From Pseudomonadota bacterium (GTDB taxonomy: Bacteria > Myxococcota_A > UBA796 > GCA-2862545), in contig SXOB01000038.1 in assembly GCA_005776945.1 (NCBI GenBank), positions 1 through 55,673 on the forward strand: a DNA stretch of 55,673 nucleotides. Direction: 5' to 3'. How positions within the stretch are numbered: position 1 is the stretch's first letter; the number at the start of each line of letters is the position of its first letter. A program made the position numbers and the translations under genes. Below, piece after piece: positions 1 to 7,177 of this stretch. Below the pieces are notes generated by a model. That model was not told where the DNA came from. It saw nothing but the letters and a program-made list of their open reading frames with translations, and did no database searches.

Positions 1-121
1 CGAGACGAACGCCGCGGCGACCGCCGCCCACAACGCCAGCACCACGGCGAGTTTGAGCAACTCGACCCGATTGGTGAAGACCAGCACCGTGCTGGCGACG
101 ATGGCAAGCACCATCAACGCC
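1..121 (-). other. Foreign membrane-protein fragment at chimeric contig end
   Basis: Read on the minus strand from about base 123 down to base 1, this stretch is an open, GC3-rich frame giving two hydrophobic helices (start of frame TALMVLAIVASTVLVF, later LLKLAVVLALWAAVAAAF). From memory this resembles the N-terminal membrane segment of an actinobacterial family annotated DUF6779. On the plus strand the same bases give no prs-like sequence, although prs should extend about 140 residues further upstream. The two homologies meet at about 119-124. I infer a chimeric join (assembly or library artefact) rather than a real gene arrangement. The family match is from memory only. Confidence 0.5.
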
Positions 122-667
122 GTCCCCGTCGACAACCTCTACGCGCAGCCGCTGTTGCTCGACCACACGCGCGCTCGATGGCTGACGAAGGACCCCGCAG
201 AGACGGTGATCGTGTCGCCGGACGCCGGCGGCGTCGAGCGCGCGCGCTCCTACGCCTGGCGCTTGGGCTGTGGACTCGCGATCATTGACAAGCGCCGCGA
301 GGGACCCAACGTTGCCGAAGTGATGCACCTGATCGGTTCGGTGGACGGCAAAGACGCCATCCTCGTCGACGACATGATCGACACGGCGGGCACGATGGTC
401 AAAGCGGCCGCAGCGCTGCGCGCCAACGGCGCTCGCCGCGTTTTGGCGCTCGCCAGCCATCCCGTCTTGTCGGGAGATGCCGTGGGTCGCATCACGTCGT
501 CGGTGTTCGAGCGCGTTGCTGTCACGGACACGATTCCGCTCAGCGCCGAGGCCGCTGCCAACCCGAAGCTGCAGGTCATCGAGGTCGCCCCGTTGTTGGG
601 TGCCGCGATCTCGGCCATCCACCGCAACGCGTCCATCTCTCGGCTCTTCCTCACCGAGCGCGCCTGA
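122..667 (+). CDS. prs: Ribose-phosphate pyrophosphokinase, C-terminal part
   Basis: Makes PRPP from ribose 5-phosphate and ATP for nucleotide, His and Trp synthesis in the cytoplasm. Recognisable Prs sequence starts at VPVDNLYAQPLL and continues through IVSPDAGG and the PRPP-binding loop ILVDDMIDTAGT to a normal C terminus (ISRLFLTERA). About 182 residues remain of the usual ~315; the N-terminal ~130-140 residues are missing, replaced by unrelated sequence at the contig edge. The frame stays open upstream (an ATG exists at 53), but the residues before VPVDN do not look like Prs. It is followed by rplY and pth, the order usual in Myxococcota and other Deltaproteobacteria. The identification is secure; the 5' boundary is where homology begins, not a start codon. 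Confidence 0.93.
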   Translation, partial: VPVDNLYAQPLLLDHTRARWLTKDPAETVIVSPDAGGVERARSYAWRLGCGLAIIDKRREGPNVAEVMHLIGSVDGKDAILVDDMIDTAGTMVKAAAALRANGARRVLALASHPVLSGDAVGRITSSVFERVAVTDTIPLSAEAAANPKLQVIEVAPLLGAAISAIHRNASISRLFLTERA

Positions 668-710
668 GCCGACGTGCCGAGTTGCAGAACCTACGTTAGC
701 GGCGCCGGCC

Positions 711-737
711 GTCGTGGGGGGTAGGCCTCCCGACGAC
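711..737 (+). terminator. GC-rich hairpin after prs (possible terminator)
   Basis: GTCGT (711-715) pairs with ACGAC (733-737), and an inner G-run faces CTCCC, followed by ATTTCC. It lies 44 bases past the prs stop in the 198-base gap before rplY. It could be a weak terminator or a leader structure of the ribosomal operon. Nothing else is recognised in this gap. Confidence 0.3.
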
Positions 738-865
738 ATTTCCGGTTCTGTCCCGGCCATCCACCGATGGCCCTTCGTCCAGGGGGCAGGAACGCCGGGG
801 GGCCTCGTGTGCCTCGGCTTTCCAGTCCTCCAGCGATGTCCGACGCCGGATGCCGAGGAGGAAAA

Positions 866-1531
866 ATGGAAAACCTCGATCTCAATCCCCGCGATGGCGC
901 GACCGGCAAAGGCGAGGCCCGCAAGTTGCGCGCTGCGGGCCGGGTGCCCGGCGTGATCTACTCGCGAGGGGGAGCCGCCACGTCCGTCTCCTTCGACCCG
1001 CGGACGCTGACCGAGATCTTCCGCGTTTCGGGCGACCGGAACACGACCCTCAACCTCGCCCTTGGGACCCGGCGCGCGCCGGCCCTCGTCGGCGAGGTGC
1101 AGCGTCACCCGCTCACGCGCCAGATCCTGCACGTCGACTTCCTCGAACTGCAGCCCGGCCAGATGGTGACGGCTTCGGTTCCGGTGACGACGTCGGGCAA
1201 GCCCGAGGGCGCGAGCCTCGGCGGTCGCGTCCAGATCGTGCGTCGCGCGCTGACGCTCCGTTGCGAGTTCGAGCGCCTTCCCAAGACCGTGGATCTCGAC
1301 GTGACCCCGTTGAACGTCGGCGACACGATTCGCCGCGCCGCCGTCACGCTGCCCGAAGGCGTCAAGATCATCGACGATGGCGACTTCATCGTGGTCGAGC
1401 TGATCGGCAACAAGCGCGCTGAGGCGGAACCGGCGGCGGCGGCCCCTGCGGCCGCGGGTGGCAAGGCTCCGGCGGCAGCAGCGGCCAAGGCCCCGGCTGC
1501 AGCGGCAGCCAAGGCTCCGGCGAAGAAGTGA
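866..1531 (+). CDS. rplY: 50S ribosomal protein L25 / general stress protein Ctc
   Basis: Binds 5S rRNA in the large ribosomal subunit; 221 residues, the long Ctc/TL5 form with an N-terminal L25 beta-barrel (about residues 5-95), a C-terminal beta domain to about 190, and an Ala/Lys/Pro tail. The tail carries near-repeats of AAKAPAAA, so the gene ends in a short direct-repeat tract (about 1435-1525). The ATG at 866 has a strong GAGGAGG ribosome site directly upstream; in-frame starts further upstream lack one and would add unrelated sequence. The stop overlaps the GTG start of pth (GTGA), indicating translational coupling. Confidence 0.95.
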   Translation: MENLDLNPRDGATGKGEARKLRAAGRVPGVIYSRGGAATSVSFDPRTLTEIFRVSGDRNTTLNLALGTRRAPALVGEVQRHPLTRQILHVDFLELQPGQMVTASVPVTTSGKPEGASLGGRVQIVRRALTLRCEFERLPKTVDLDVTPLNVGDTIRRAAVTLPEGVKIIDDGDFIVVELIGNKRAEAEPAAAAPAAAGGKAPAAAAAKAPAAAAAKAPAKK

Positions 1532-2124
1532 CACTCGTGGTTGGCCTTGGCAATCCCGGCGCGCGCTACGCCCGGACCCGACACAATGTCGGGTTCGCCG
1601 TCGTGGACCGCCTCGCGGATCGCTGGGGTGCGACCGTGGAGCGCAAGCAGTTCGGCGCGCTCGTCGACGCCGTTCGCGTCGGCGAACACCCGGTCGTCCT
1701 CGTGAAGCCTCAGAGCTTCATGAACCTCTCGGGGCAGCCCGTCGCCTCTTTGCGCGGCTACTACAAGGTGCCCGACGAGGACATTGTCGTCGTCCACGAC
1801 GACGTCGATCTGCCCTTTGGCGACGTGCGCCTCAAACAGGGCGGCGGTCACGGCGGTCACAACGGTTTGCGCGACCTTGCGGACAAGCTTGGCTCGCCGA
1901 CTTTCGTCCGGGTGCGCGTGGGCGTTTCGCGTCCGCCGCCCGGCTGGGACACGGCCGACTACGTGTTGGGCGCCTTCACGGCGGACGAAGACGCGGCGCT
2001 GGGACCCATCGTGGACCGGGCGGCCGGCGCGGTGGAACAAGTGGTCACGAACGGGCTCGCGCCCGCGATGAACGAAACGAATCGACAAGCGGGCGGGCCA
2101 TCGGTCCGTCCGACGCAGCGATGA
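1528..2124 (+). CDS. pth: Peptidyl-tRNA hydrolase
   Basis: Hydrolyses the ester bond of peptidyl-tRNAs released from stalled ribosomes. The 198 residues match the usual family length. Visible family motifs: VVGLGNPGARYARTRHNVGF at the N terminus with the catalytic His in TRHNVGF, then KPQSFMNLSG, VVHDDVDLPFG with the essential Asp, and GGHGGHNGLRD. It starts at GTG 1528, four bases overlapping the end of rplY, and its own stop overlaps ATG 2121 (ATGA). The short tail after VTNGLAPAMNE is not conserved. Confidence 0.97.
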   Translation: MTLVVGLGNPGARYARTRHNVGFAVVDRLADRWGATVERKQFGALVDAVRVGEHPVVLVKPQSFMNLSGQPVASLRGYYKVPDEDIVVVHDDVDLPFGDVRLKQGGGHGGHNGLRDLADKLGSPTFVRVRVGVSRPPPGWDTADYVLGAFTADEDAALGPIVDRAAGAVEQVVTNGLAPAMNETNRQAGGPSVRPTQR

Positions 2125-2144
2125 ACGGCGGCATGGGAGGACAC

Positions 2145-2570
2145 GTGCTGGTCAACGAGTACGAGACGAACCTGATCGTTCGGGGCGACCTGGATGAGGC
2201 TTCCACCTATGCCCTCGTCGAGAAGTTCGAGGGGCTGATCACGGGCTCGGGCGGCACGCTCCTGCTTCGCGACGATTGGGGCAAGCGCAAGCTGGCCTAT
2301 GCGATTCAGCGGCAGCCCCGTTGCCACTTCCTGATCCTGAACTGGCTCGGGCCGGCGAAGATGGTCGCCGAATTCGAGCGCCGGATCCGGAACGAGGACC
2401 AAATCGTCCGCTTCCTCACGATTCGCGTCGGCGTCGCCGTCGACACCGAAGCCCGCCTCGCACAAGCCGAGGAGCAGCGCCGCATCCGTGCGGAGCAGGC
2501 CAAGGCGCGCGCCGAGGCTGAAGCACTGGCCGAAGTGCAGGGCGAAGAGGACGAGGACTACGACAACTGA
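2145..2570 (+). CDS. rpsF: 30S ribosomal protein S6
   Basis: Small-subunit protein that normally pairs with S18 on the platform. The core (NEYETNLIVRGDLDE through RFLTIRVGVAVD) is a complete S6 fold, followed by a charged Glu/Ala/Arg tail ending EEDEDYDN. I prefer GTG 2145 because GGGAGG lies at 2135-2140 and S6 proteins begin two to four residues before the YE motif. In-frame ATG codons at 2121 (overlapping the pth stop) and 2133 are alternatives. The usual partner gene rpsR is absent: rplI follows after 32 bases containing only a small CCCCC/GGGGG hairpin and a GGGAG ribosome site. Confidence 0.93.
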   Translation: MLVNEYETNLIVRGDLDEASTYALVEKFEGLITGSGGTLLLRDDWGKRKLAYAIQRQPRCHFLILNWLGPAKMVAEFERRIRNEDQIVRFLTIRVGVAVDTEARLAQAEEQRRIRAEQAKARAEAEALAEVQGEEDEDYDN

Positions 2571-2602
2571 TCGCGTCCCCCACGGGGGTTCGGGAGTTTC
2601 CG

Positions 2603-3046
2603 ATGCGCGTCATCCTTCAGAAAGAAGTTCAGAACCTCGGCGTGGCTGGCGACGTGGTCAAGACCTCCGCGGGCTACGCCCGCAACTTCCTCATCCCCCG
2701 CGGCCTCGCTGCGGTGGCGAGCGAGGGGAGCGTCCGCCAGGTCGAGCACGTCAAGCGGCTCGCCGATGCGGCACGCAAGCGCGAACTGGCGTCCTGCCGC
2801 GCAATGGCGGACAAGCTGAGCGGCACCGCCATCTCGATTCGCCGCGAAGTGGGCGACGAGAACAAGTTGTTCGGCTCGGTCACCAACCGGGACATCGCGG
2901 AAGCGCTGGCCGGTGAAGGTGTCGAGATCGACAAACGGTCGATCCAGCTTGACGAGCCGATCAAGGCCCTTGGCGTCTTCCAGGTCCCGGTCCGGCTTCA
3001 CCGCGACGTGACCGCGACCGTCAAGGTCTTCGTGATCAAGGGCTGA
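2603..3046 (+). CDS. rplI: 50S ribosomal protein L9
   Basis: Large-subunit protein bound to 23S rRNA near the L1 stalk. The 147 residues show the classical architecture: N-terminal domain MRVILQKEVQNLGVAGDVV with GYARNFLIPRGLA, a long connecting helix (about 45-75), and the C-terminal domain with KLFGSVTNRDIAEAL and a final basic/hydrophobic strand. Upstream GGGAG (2592-2596) supports ATG 2603. The stop TGA overlaps the ATG of dnaB by one base. Confidence 0.97.
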   Translation: MRVILQKEVQNLGVAGDVVKTSAGYARNFLIPRGLAAVASEGSVRQVEHVKRLADAARKRELASCRAMADKLSGTAISIRREVGDENKLFGSVTNRDIAEALAGEGVEIDKRSIQLDEPIKALGVFQVPVRLHRDVTATVKVFVIKG

Positions 3047-4383
3047 TGTCGCAACGGGCCCTGCCGGCCGCGGTGGAGGCCGAGCGGGCCCTGTTGGGCG
3101 GCCTGCAGGTGGACCCTCAGCAGGTCCCGACGATCGGCGAACGGTTGCGGCCCGACGATTTCTTTCGGGACGAGCACGGCCGACTCTACGCGCTCTTGCT
3201 CGACATGTCGGCGCGTGGGGAGCACATCGACCCGATCACCGTGCCCGAGCGGGTGGTCCGGGGAGGGGAGGCCGAGCGGTTCGGGGGCGTCGCGTACGTG
3301 CTCGAACTGCGCGACCACGTTCCGGCGACCGCGAACCTCGACCACTACGCGGCCGTCATCCGCGAGAAGTCGGTCCTTCGCAAGCTCATCGGCCTCACAC
3401 AGCAGGTCGGCGATCGGGCATGGATGCAACCCGAGGACGTCGACGAGCTGTTGTCCCAGGCGGCCGAGGGCCTGACCAAGATCGGGCAGGAACAGGGGCA
3501 ACGCAGCTGGCAGCCCGTTTCCGTCGTCGTCGACCAGGAGATGCTCCGCATCGAGGGCTTGCTGCGGAATCAGCGGTCCGTTGCGGGTTCGACGACCGGG
3601 TACAAGGACCTCGACGACAAGCTGGCCGGCTTCCATCCGACGGATCTCGTCATCCTCGCGGCTCGCCCGGCCATGGGAAAGACGGCGCTCGCCTTGAACC
3701 TTGCGCTGCACGTCGCGGCGCGGGCTGGGAAGGCCGTGGGCGTGTTCTCGCTCGAGATGAGCCGGGGCCAGTTGGTGACGCGACTGCTCTGCAACCAGGG
3801 CCTCGTCGACGCCGGACGGGTACGCACGGGTCGGCTGGACGAGTCCGAACTCACACAGCTGGTCGATGCGAGCGAGGTCGTCCGCGCGCTCCAAATCCGG
3901 ATCGACGACACACCGAGCCTGTCCGTGAGCGACGTCCGCACGCGCGCTCGCCGACTCAAGGCCGAGATGCCCGACCTCGGCCTGATCGTCATCGACTACT
4001 TGCAACTCATGCGCGGCGAGGACGGGCGGGCGAGCCGTGAGCAGCAGATTTCGGCGATCAGCCGCGGTCTCAAAGCGATGGCCAAGGACCTGGACTGCAC
4101 GGTGTTGGCGCTGAGCCAGCTCAATCGAGGCGTGGAGGCTCGGGCCGAGAAGCGCCCCCTCGTCAGCGACCTTCGCGAGTCTGGCGCCATCGAGCAAGAT
4201 GCCGACGTCATTCTGTTCATCTACCGTGACGATTACTACAACCCGGAGTCCGCCGATCGCGGCCTGGCCGAAGTGATCATCGCCAAGCAGCGAAACGGGC
4301 CTACGGGGACGGTCAAGTTGGTTTTCCAAGGCGCCTACGCGCGCTTTGACAGCTTTGCGGAGAGGGGCTTGGTCCTGGACTAG
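3046..4383 (+). CDS. dnaB: Replicative DNA helicase DnaB
   Basis: Hexameric 5'-3' helicase of the replisome; 445 residues, normal length. The N-terminal domain starts PAAVEAERALLGGL with PDDFFRDEHGRLY. The RecA-like C-terminal domain begins GSTTGYKDLDDKLAGF, has Walker A ARPAMGKTALALN, Walker B LIVIDYLQLM, the conserved LSQLNRGVE and RPLVSDLRESGAIEQDAD motifs, and the terminal KQRNGPTGTVKL segment. No intein is present. ATG 3046 overlaps the rplI stop, so it is the last gene of the ribosomal run and is followed by a hairpin. Confidence 0.98.
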   Translation: MSQRALPAAVEAERALLGGLQVDPQQVPTIGERLRPDDFFRDEHGRLYALLLDMSARGEHIDPITVPERVVRGGEAERFGGVAYVLELRDHVPATANLDHYAAVIREKSVLRKLIGLTQQVGDRAWMQPEDVDELLSQAAEGLTKIGQEQGQRSWQPVSVVVDQEMLRIEGLLRNQRSVAGSTTGYKDLDDKLAGFHPTDLVILAARPAMGKTALALNLALHVAARAGKAVGVFSLEMSRGQLVTRLLCNQGLVDAGRVRTGRLDESELTQLVDASEVVRALQIRIDDTPSLSVSDVRTRARRLKAEMPDLGLIVIDYLQLMRGEDGRASREQQISAISRGLKAMAKDLDCTVLALSQLNRGVEARAEKRPLVSDLRESGAIEQDADVILFIYRDDYYNPESADRGLAEVIIAKQRNGPTGTVKLVFQGAYARFDSFAERGLVLD

Positions 4384-4417
4384 CAGGCTGCTAGCCGTCC
4401 GCCGAAAGGTGCCCTCC

Positions 4418-4439
4418 CGCGACTCCCACGGGGGTCGCG
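4418..4439 (+). terminator. Strong hairpin after dnaB
   Basis: CGCGACTCC (4418-4426) pairs with GGGGTCGCG (4431-4439), one G-T pair, around a CACG loop: nine consecutive pairs, 35 bases after the dnaB stop, with no U-tract. It is probably the end of the ribosomal transcript. The rest of the 259-base gap up to the FHA gene shows nothing else that I recognise. Confidence 0.4.
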
Positions 4440-4642
4440 CTCGAGCGGTCTCGCGACGGTGTCGCCGGCCCCATCGCGCCCCAGCGCGGCTGGTGGGTTG
4501 CGATCTCTCCCGCGGCAGGCTGTGGTCAGGACAAACGGGTGATCTCCGCGGTCCCTGCCGCGATCGCTTGACCCCGCGCCCTTGCCTCGGTATCCGTGCG
4601 AAACGTGCGTCCTGCATCAGGGCGCGATCGCGAGGTTGGCCG

Positions 4643-5623
4643 ATGGACCAGGCAGCGGTGCTTCAGACCTTCCAGGCCGGGGTCGAAGATTTCAAGAAGT
4701 TCCAAGGCTTCATCGACAAGGCGCGGGAACACGCCGGGCGCTTCAACCCAAAGGTCGTCGAGAAGGTCGTTGCGGACAATACGGAGCGCCAGGTTGCGCT
4801 CGCCGCCGACCTCATTCCGTTGGCGAGCGACCTGCAAGGTCGGGCCGACGCGCTGCGCGCTGAAGCTGTTGGCATCCGCAATTCGGCTTCGGGCTCGCAG
4901 GAGAAGCTCGAAGAGCTGGAGCTGCGCCACGTCGTCGGCGAGATCGACGGCGACGCCTTCGCATTGGCATCGGGTGACCTGAAGGGCGACGTCGACGGCG
5001 CCGAAGGCCGCGCGGCGGAGAAAGAAGCCGAAGCGCAGAGCCTGGCGGACGCGGTTGGCGCGTGGCAGGCGCTCGGGGAGTCCTCGGGCGTGCTTGCAGC
5101 TGGCGCTTCCGCCCCGGCCGCAGCCGCTGCACCGGCGGCGGACGATCACAGTGCCGACGCGGCAGAGTCGGTGGCCCATGAGGCGTCGGCGACGCTTGCA
5201 CCCGCCGAAGCCGCCAAGTCCCCGCGAGCGGCGTTCGCGGTCGGCGACCTCGACATCCTCGGCGAAGACTCGGAGGCCGGCCAGTCGGAGGAGCCTGCGG
5301 TCGAATCGAACGGCACCGACCGCGTTCGCAAGGCCGTCCTCTTGTACCAAGAGGGCACGGCCGACGAGCAGGTCTACCCGTTCAACAACGACGCGCTGTC
5401 GTTGGGCCGTGGCCGCGACAATGACATCCAGGTCAAGAACGACAGCAAGGTGTCGCGCTACCACTGCAAGCTTTACCGCAAGACCGGCAACTTCTACGTG
5501 GAAGACAACAAGTCCGCGAACGGCACCCTCGTCAACGGCGAGCTGATCACGGAGCGGCGGTTGTTTGGCGGCGAGGAGGTCATCATCGGCGAGACGTTCT
5601 TCCGGTTCCGCATCCTCGATTGA
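4643..5623 (+). CDS. FHA domain protein with long helical/Ala-rich N-terminal region
   Basis: 326 residues. The C-terminal ~95 residues are an FHA phosphothreonine-binding domain: LSLGRGRDNDIQV, SRYHCKLYRK, and NKSANGTLVNGE carry the conserved GR, SxxH and NGT elements. The first ~150 residues are predicted helical (DFKKFQGFIDKAREHAGRF, then Glu/Arg-rich coiled-coil-like sequence) and are unfamiliar. Residues ~150-230 form an Ala/Pro/Glu-rich linker. FHA domains read Thr phosphorylation made by Hanks kinases, of which this window encodes two. ATG 4643 is chosen because the upstream frame is not protein-like; GAGG lies a few bases before it. The specific role is unknown. Confidence 0.85.
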   Translation: MDQAAVLQTFQAGVEDFKKFQGFIDKAREHAGRFNPKVVEKVVADNTERQVALAADLIPLASDLQGRADALRAEAVGIRNSASGSQEKLEELELRHVVGEIDGDAFALASGDLKGDVDGAEGRAAEKEAEAQSLADAVGAWQALGESSGVLAAGASAPAAAAAPAADDHSADAAESVAHEASATLAPAEAAKSPRAAFAVGDLDILGEDSEAGQSEEPAVESNGTDRVRKAVLLYQEGTADEQVYPFNNDALSLGRGRDNDIQVKNDSKVSRYHCKLYRKTGNFYVEDNKSANGTLVNGELITERRLFGGEEVIIGETFFRFRILD

Positions 5624-5713
5624 CGCCTCGACCGCACGCCGCAGCCGAATGCGGACAGCTGCAGGTCGGCGGCGCTGTGAACAGCCGCAGTCAGCGGCGC
5701 ACGGTGGAACGGG

Positions 5714-6310
5714 ATGGCGCGTCAATCGGCTGAGACTCCGCTCTTCTACACGACCCACCAGGTGGCGGGCTTTCTCGGCGTGTCACTTCCGACCGTCGTC
5801 AATTGGATCGAGGCCGGACGTTTCCCCGCGCATCGGACGCCCGGGGGGCATCGGCGGATTGCCCACGGGGACCTCGTGGCCTTCGCGGAGGCCCATCACA
5901 TCCCGCTCTCCGGCCTGAGGAAGGCAGCGGCACCGGGGCCGAACCGGATTCTCGTCGTCGACGACGAGGTTGAATTCGCCCAGCTTGTCGCCGATTTCTT
6001 GACGATGAAGGGCTACGAGGTCGCGACGGCGGAGTCGGGTTTCACCGGAGGCCTGGCGCTCGCGCGCTTCCGGCCGGACCTGCTCGTTGTCGACCTGATG
6101 ATGCCAGACATCGACGGCTTCGCCGTGCTTCAGACGATTCGGTCCAATCGTGAAACGCGCGAGCTGCCCGTCATCGCGTGTACGGGTTGGCGGGACGACG
6201 ACCTTGGTCGTCGACTCGACGAGGCTGGTTTCGATGGGGTGATCGAGAAGCCGGTAAAGCTCGAGCATCTCGCGGAGTTGATCGCAGGCCGGCTTCGATC
6301 CGCAGGTTGA
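5714..6310 (+). CDS. HTH (excisionase/BldC-type)-response regulator receiver fusion
   Basis: 198 residues. Residues ~10-65 are a MerR/excisionase-type winged HTH (YTTHQVAGFLGVSLPTVVNW, RTPGGHRRI). Residues ~77-195 are a complete receiver domain: acidic pocket D83/D84, phosphoacceptor D127 in VVDLMMPDIDGF, T157 in ACTGW and K179 in EKPVKL. The DNA-binding domain lies before the receiver, the reverse of most response regulators. No cognate histidine kinase is adjacent; the only kinase-like two-component protein in the window (38923-40125) lacks its His. It ends three bases from the convergent xdhC stop. Likely a phosphorylation-controlled DNA-binding protein; targets unknown. Confidence 0.88.
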   Translation: MARQSAETPLFYTTHQVAGFLGVSLPTVVNWIEAGRFPAHRTPGGHRRIAHGDLVAFAEAHHIPLSGLRKAAAPGPNRILVVDDEVEFAQLVADFLTMKGYEVATAESGFTGGLALARFRPDLLVVDLMMPDIDGFAVLQTIRSNRETRELPVIACTGWRDDDLGRRLDEAGFDGVIEKPVKLEHLAELIAGRLRSAG

Positions 6311-6313
6311 ACG

Positions 6314-7135
6314 TCAGACAGGGGTCCAGGGCACCTTGCGCGCCGGATTGGGCCGACGTGCGAGGGGGCCGGGTTCCCGCGCCGCGCCGCGGCGGACCCA
6401 AAGGACCTCGGCCGCGATGGCGACCGCGATTTCGGCGGGGGTCTCGGCCCCGACGTCCAACCCGACGGGGGCGCTGAGACCGCCGAAGGTCGCGGGATCG
6501 GCGCCGGCTGCGGTCCATCGCTCGAAGAAGCGGGCGACCTTGGCCCGGCTGCCTACGAGGCCCCGCCATGCCGCGGGCTTCGTCAGAAGCGAGCCAGCGA
6601 CGGCCTGGTCGCGCGCATGGTCGTGGGTCACGACGAGGACGAAGGTCCGCGTATCGCCTGCCCAGGCGTCGGCGAAGCGCTCGGGCTCGTCAGTCCGGAG
6701 GGTCGCGTGGGGGAAACGGTCCGCGGTGGTCAGGGCGTCGCGGTCGTCGACCACGGTGACGTCGAAATCGAGGCCGTGGAGGAGTGGGGCGAGGGCGGCG
6801 GAGATGTGGCCTGCACCGAACAGAAGGAACGGGGTTCGGGACGCTATCGGTTCGACGTAGACCTCCATCCGTCCCCCACAACACATGCCAAGGTCTTCGG
6901 CGAGCCTCAGGTCCAGGCGGCGCGTTTGGCCGTCGACGAGGGCGAGAGCGGCTTCGCGTAGGACGTCGTGTTCGACCCGGCCACCGCCGAGGGTGCCCAC
7001 GACGTCCCCTCGTTCGTCGAGGAACAGGTGGGCACCCGCGTGCCTCGGCGCCGACCCCCGCGTGGAGAGAACCGTACACAACACGCCCCGCCGGCCAGAC
7101 TGTCGCGCGGCGACTACGGCCGTCCAAACGTCCAT
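6314..7135 (-). CDS. XdhC/CoxI family protein (molybdenum enzyme maturation)
   Basis: 273 residues. The N-terminal XdhC/CoxI domain contains VLSTRGSAPRHAGAHLFL, GTLGGGRVEHDVL and the paired cysteines in GMCCGGRMEVYVEP; the C-terminal half is a Rossmann domain (FLLFGAGHISAALAPLL, VVDDRD, GLVGSRAKVARFF). Family members bind molybdenum cofactor and help sulfurate it and insert it into xanthine dehydrogenase or CO-dehydrogenase-type enzymes. No xdhA/xdhB or cox genes are in the window, so its client enzyme is elsewhere or it has another role. ATG 7135 faces the beta-propeller gene across a 42-base divergent gap. Confidence 0.9.
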   Translation of the reverse strand: MDVWTAVVAARQSGRRGVLCTVLSTRGSAPRHAGAHLFLDERGDVVGTLGGGRVEHDVLREAALALVDGQTRRLDLRLAEDLGMCCGGRMEVYVEPIASRTPFLLFGAGHISAALAPLLHGLDFDVTVVDDRDALTTADRFPHATLRTDEPERFADAWAGDTRTFVLVVTHDHARDQAVAGSLLTKPAAWRGLVGSRAKVARFFERWTAAGADPATFGGLSAPVGLDVGAETPAEIAVAIAAEVLWVRRGAAREPGPLARRPNPARKVPWTPV

Positions 7136-7177
7136 AGGGGGCGGTAACGCGCGCTGCGTGGGGATAGCCGGGCTCCC

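Noticed and set aside
668..865. Possible tRNA or riboswitch in the prs-rplY gap (GGTTC-like stretch)
   Set aside because: No cloverleaf or conserved riboswitch core could be drawn; only a GC-rich hairpin is supported.
1435..1525. Repeat in the rplY 3' end as a mobile or CRISPR-like repeat
   Set aside because: It is an in-frame AAKAPAAA coding repeat of the L25 tail, not an intergenic array.
2998..4617. 539-codon minus-strand open frame over dnaB
   Set aside because: Shadow of dnaB; composition is Arg/Pro/His rich without domain signatures.
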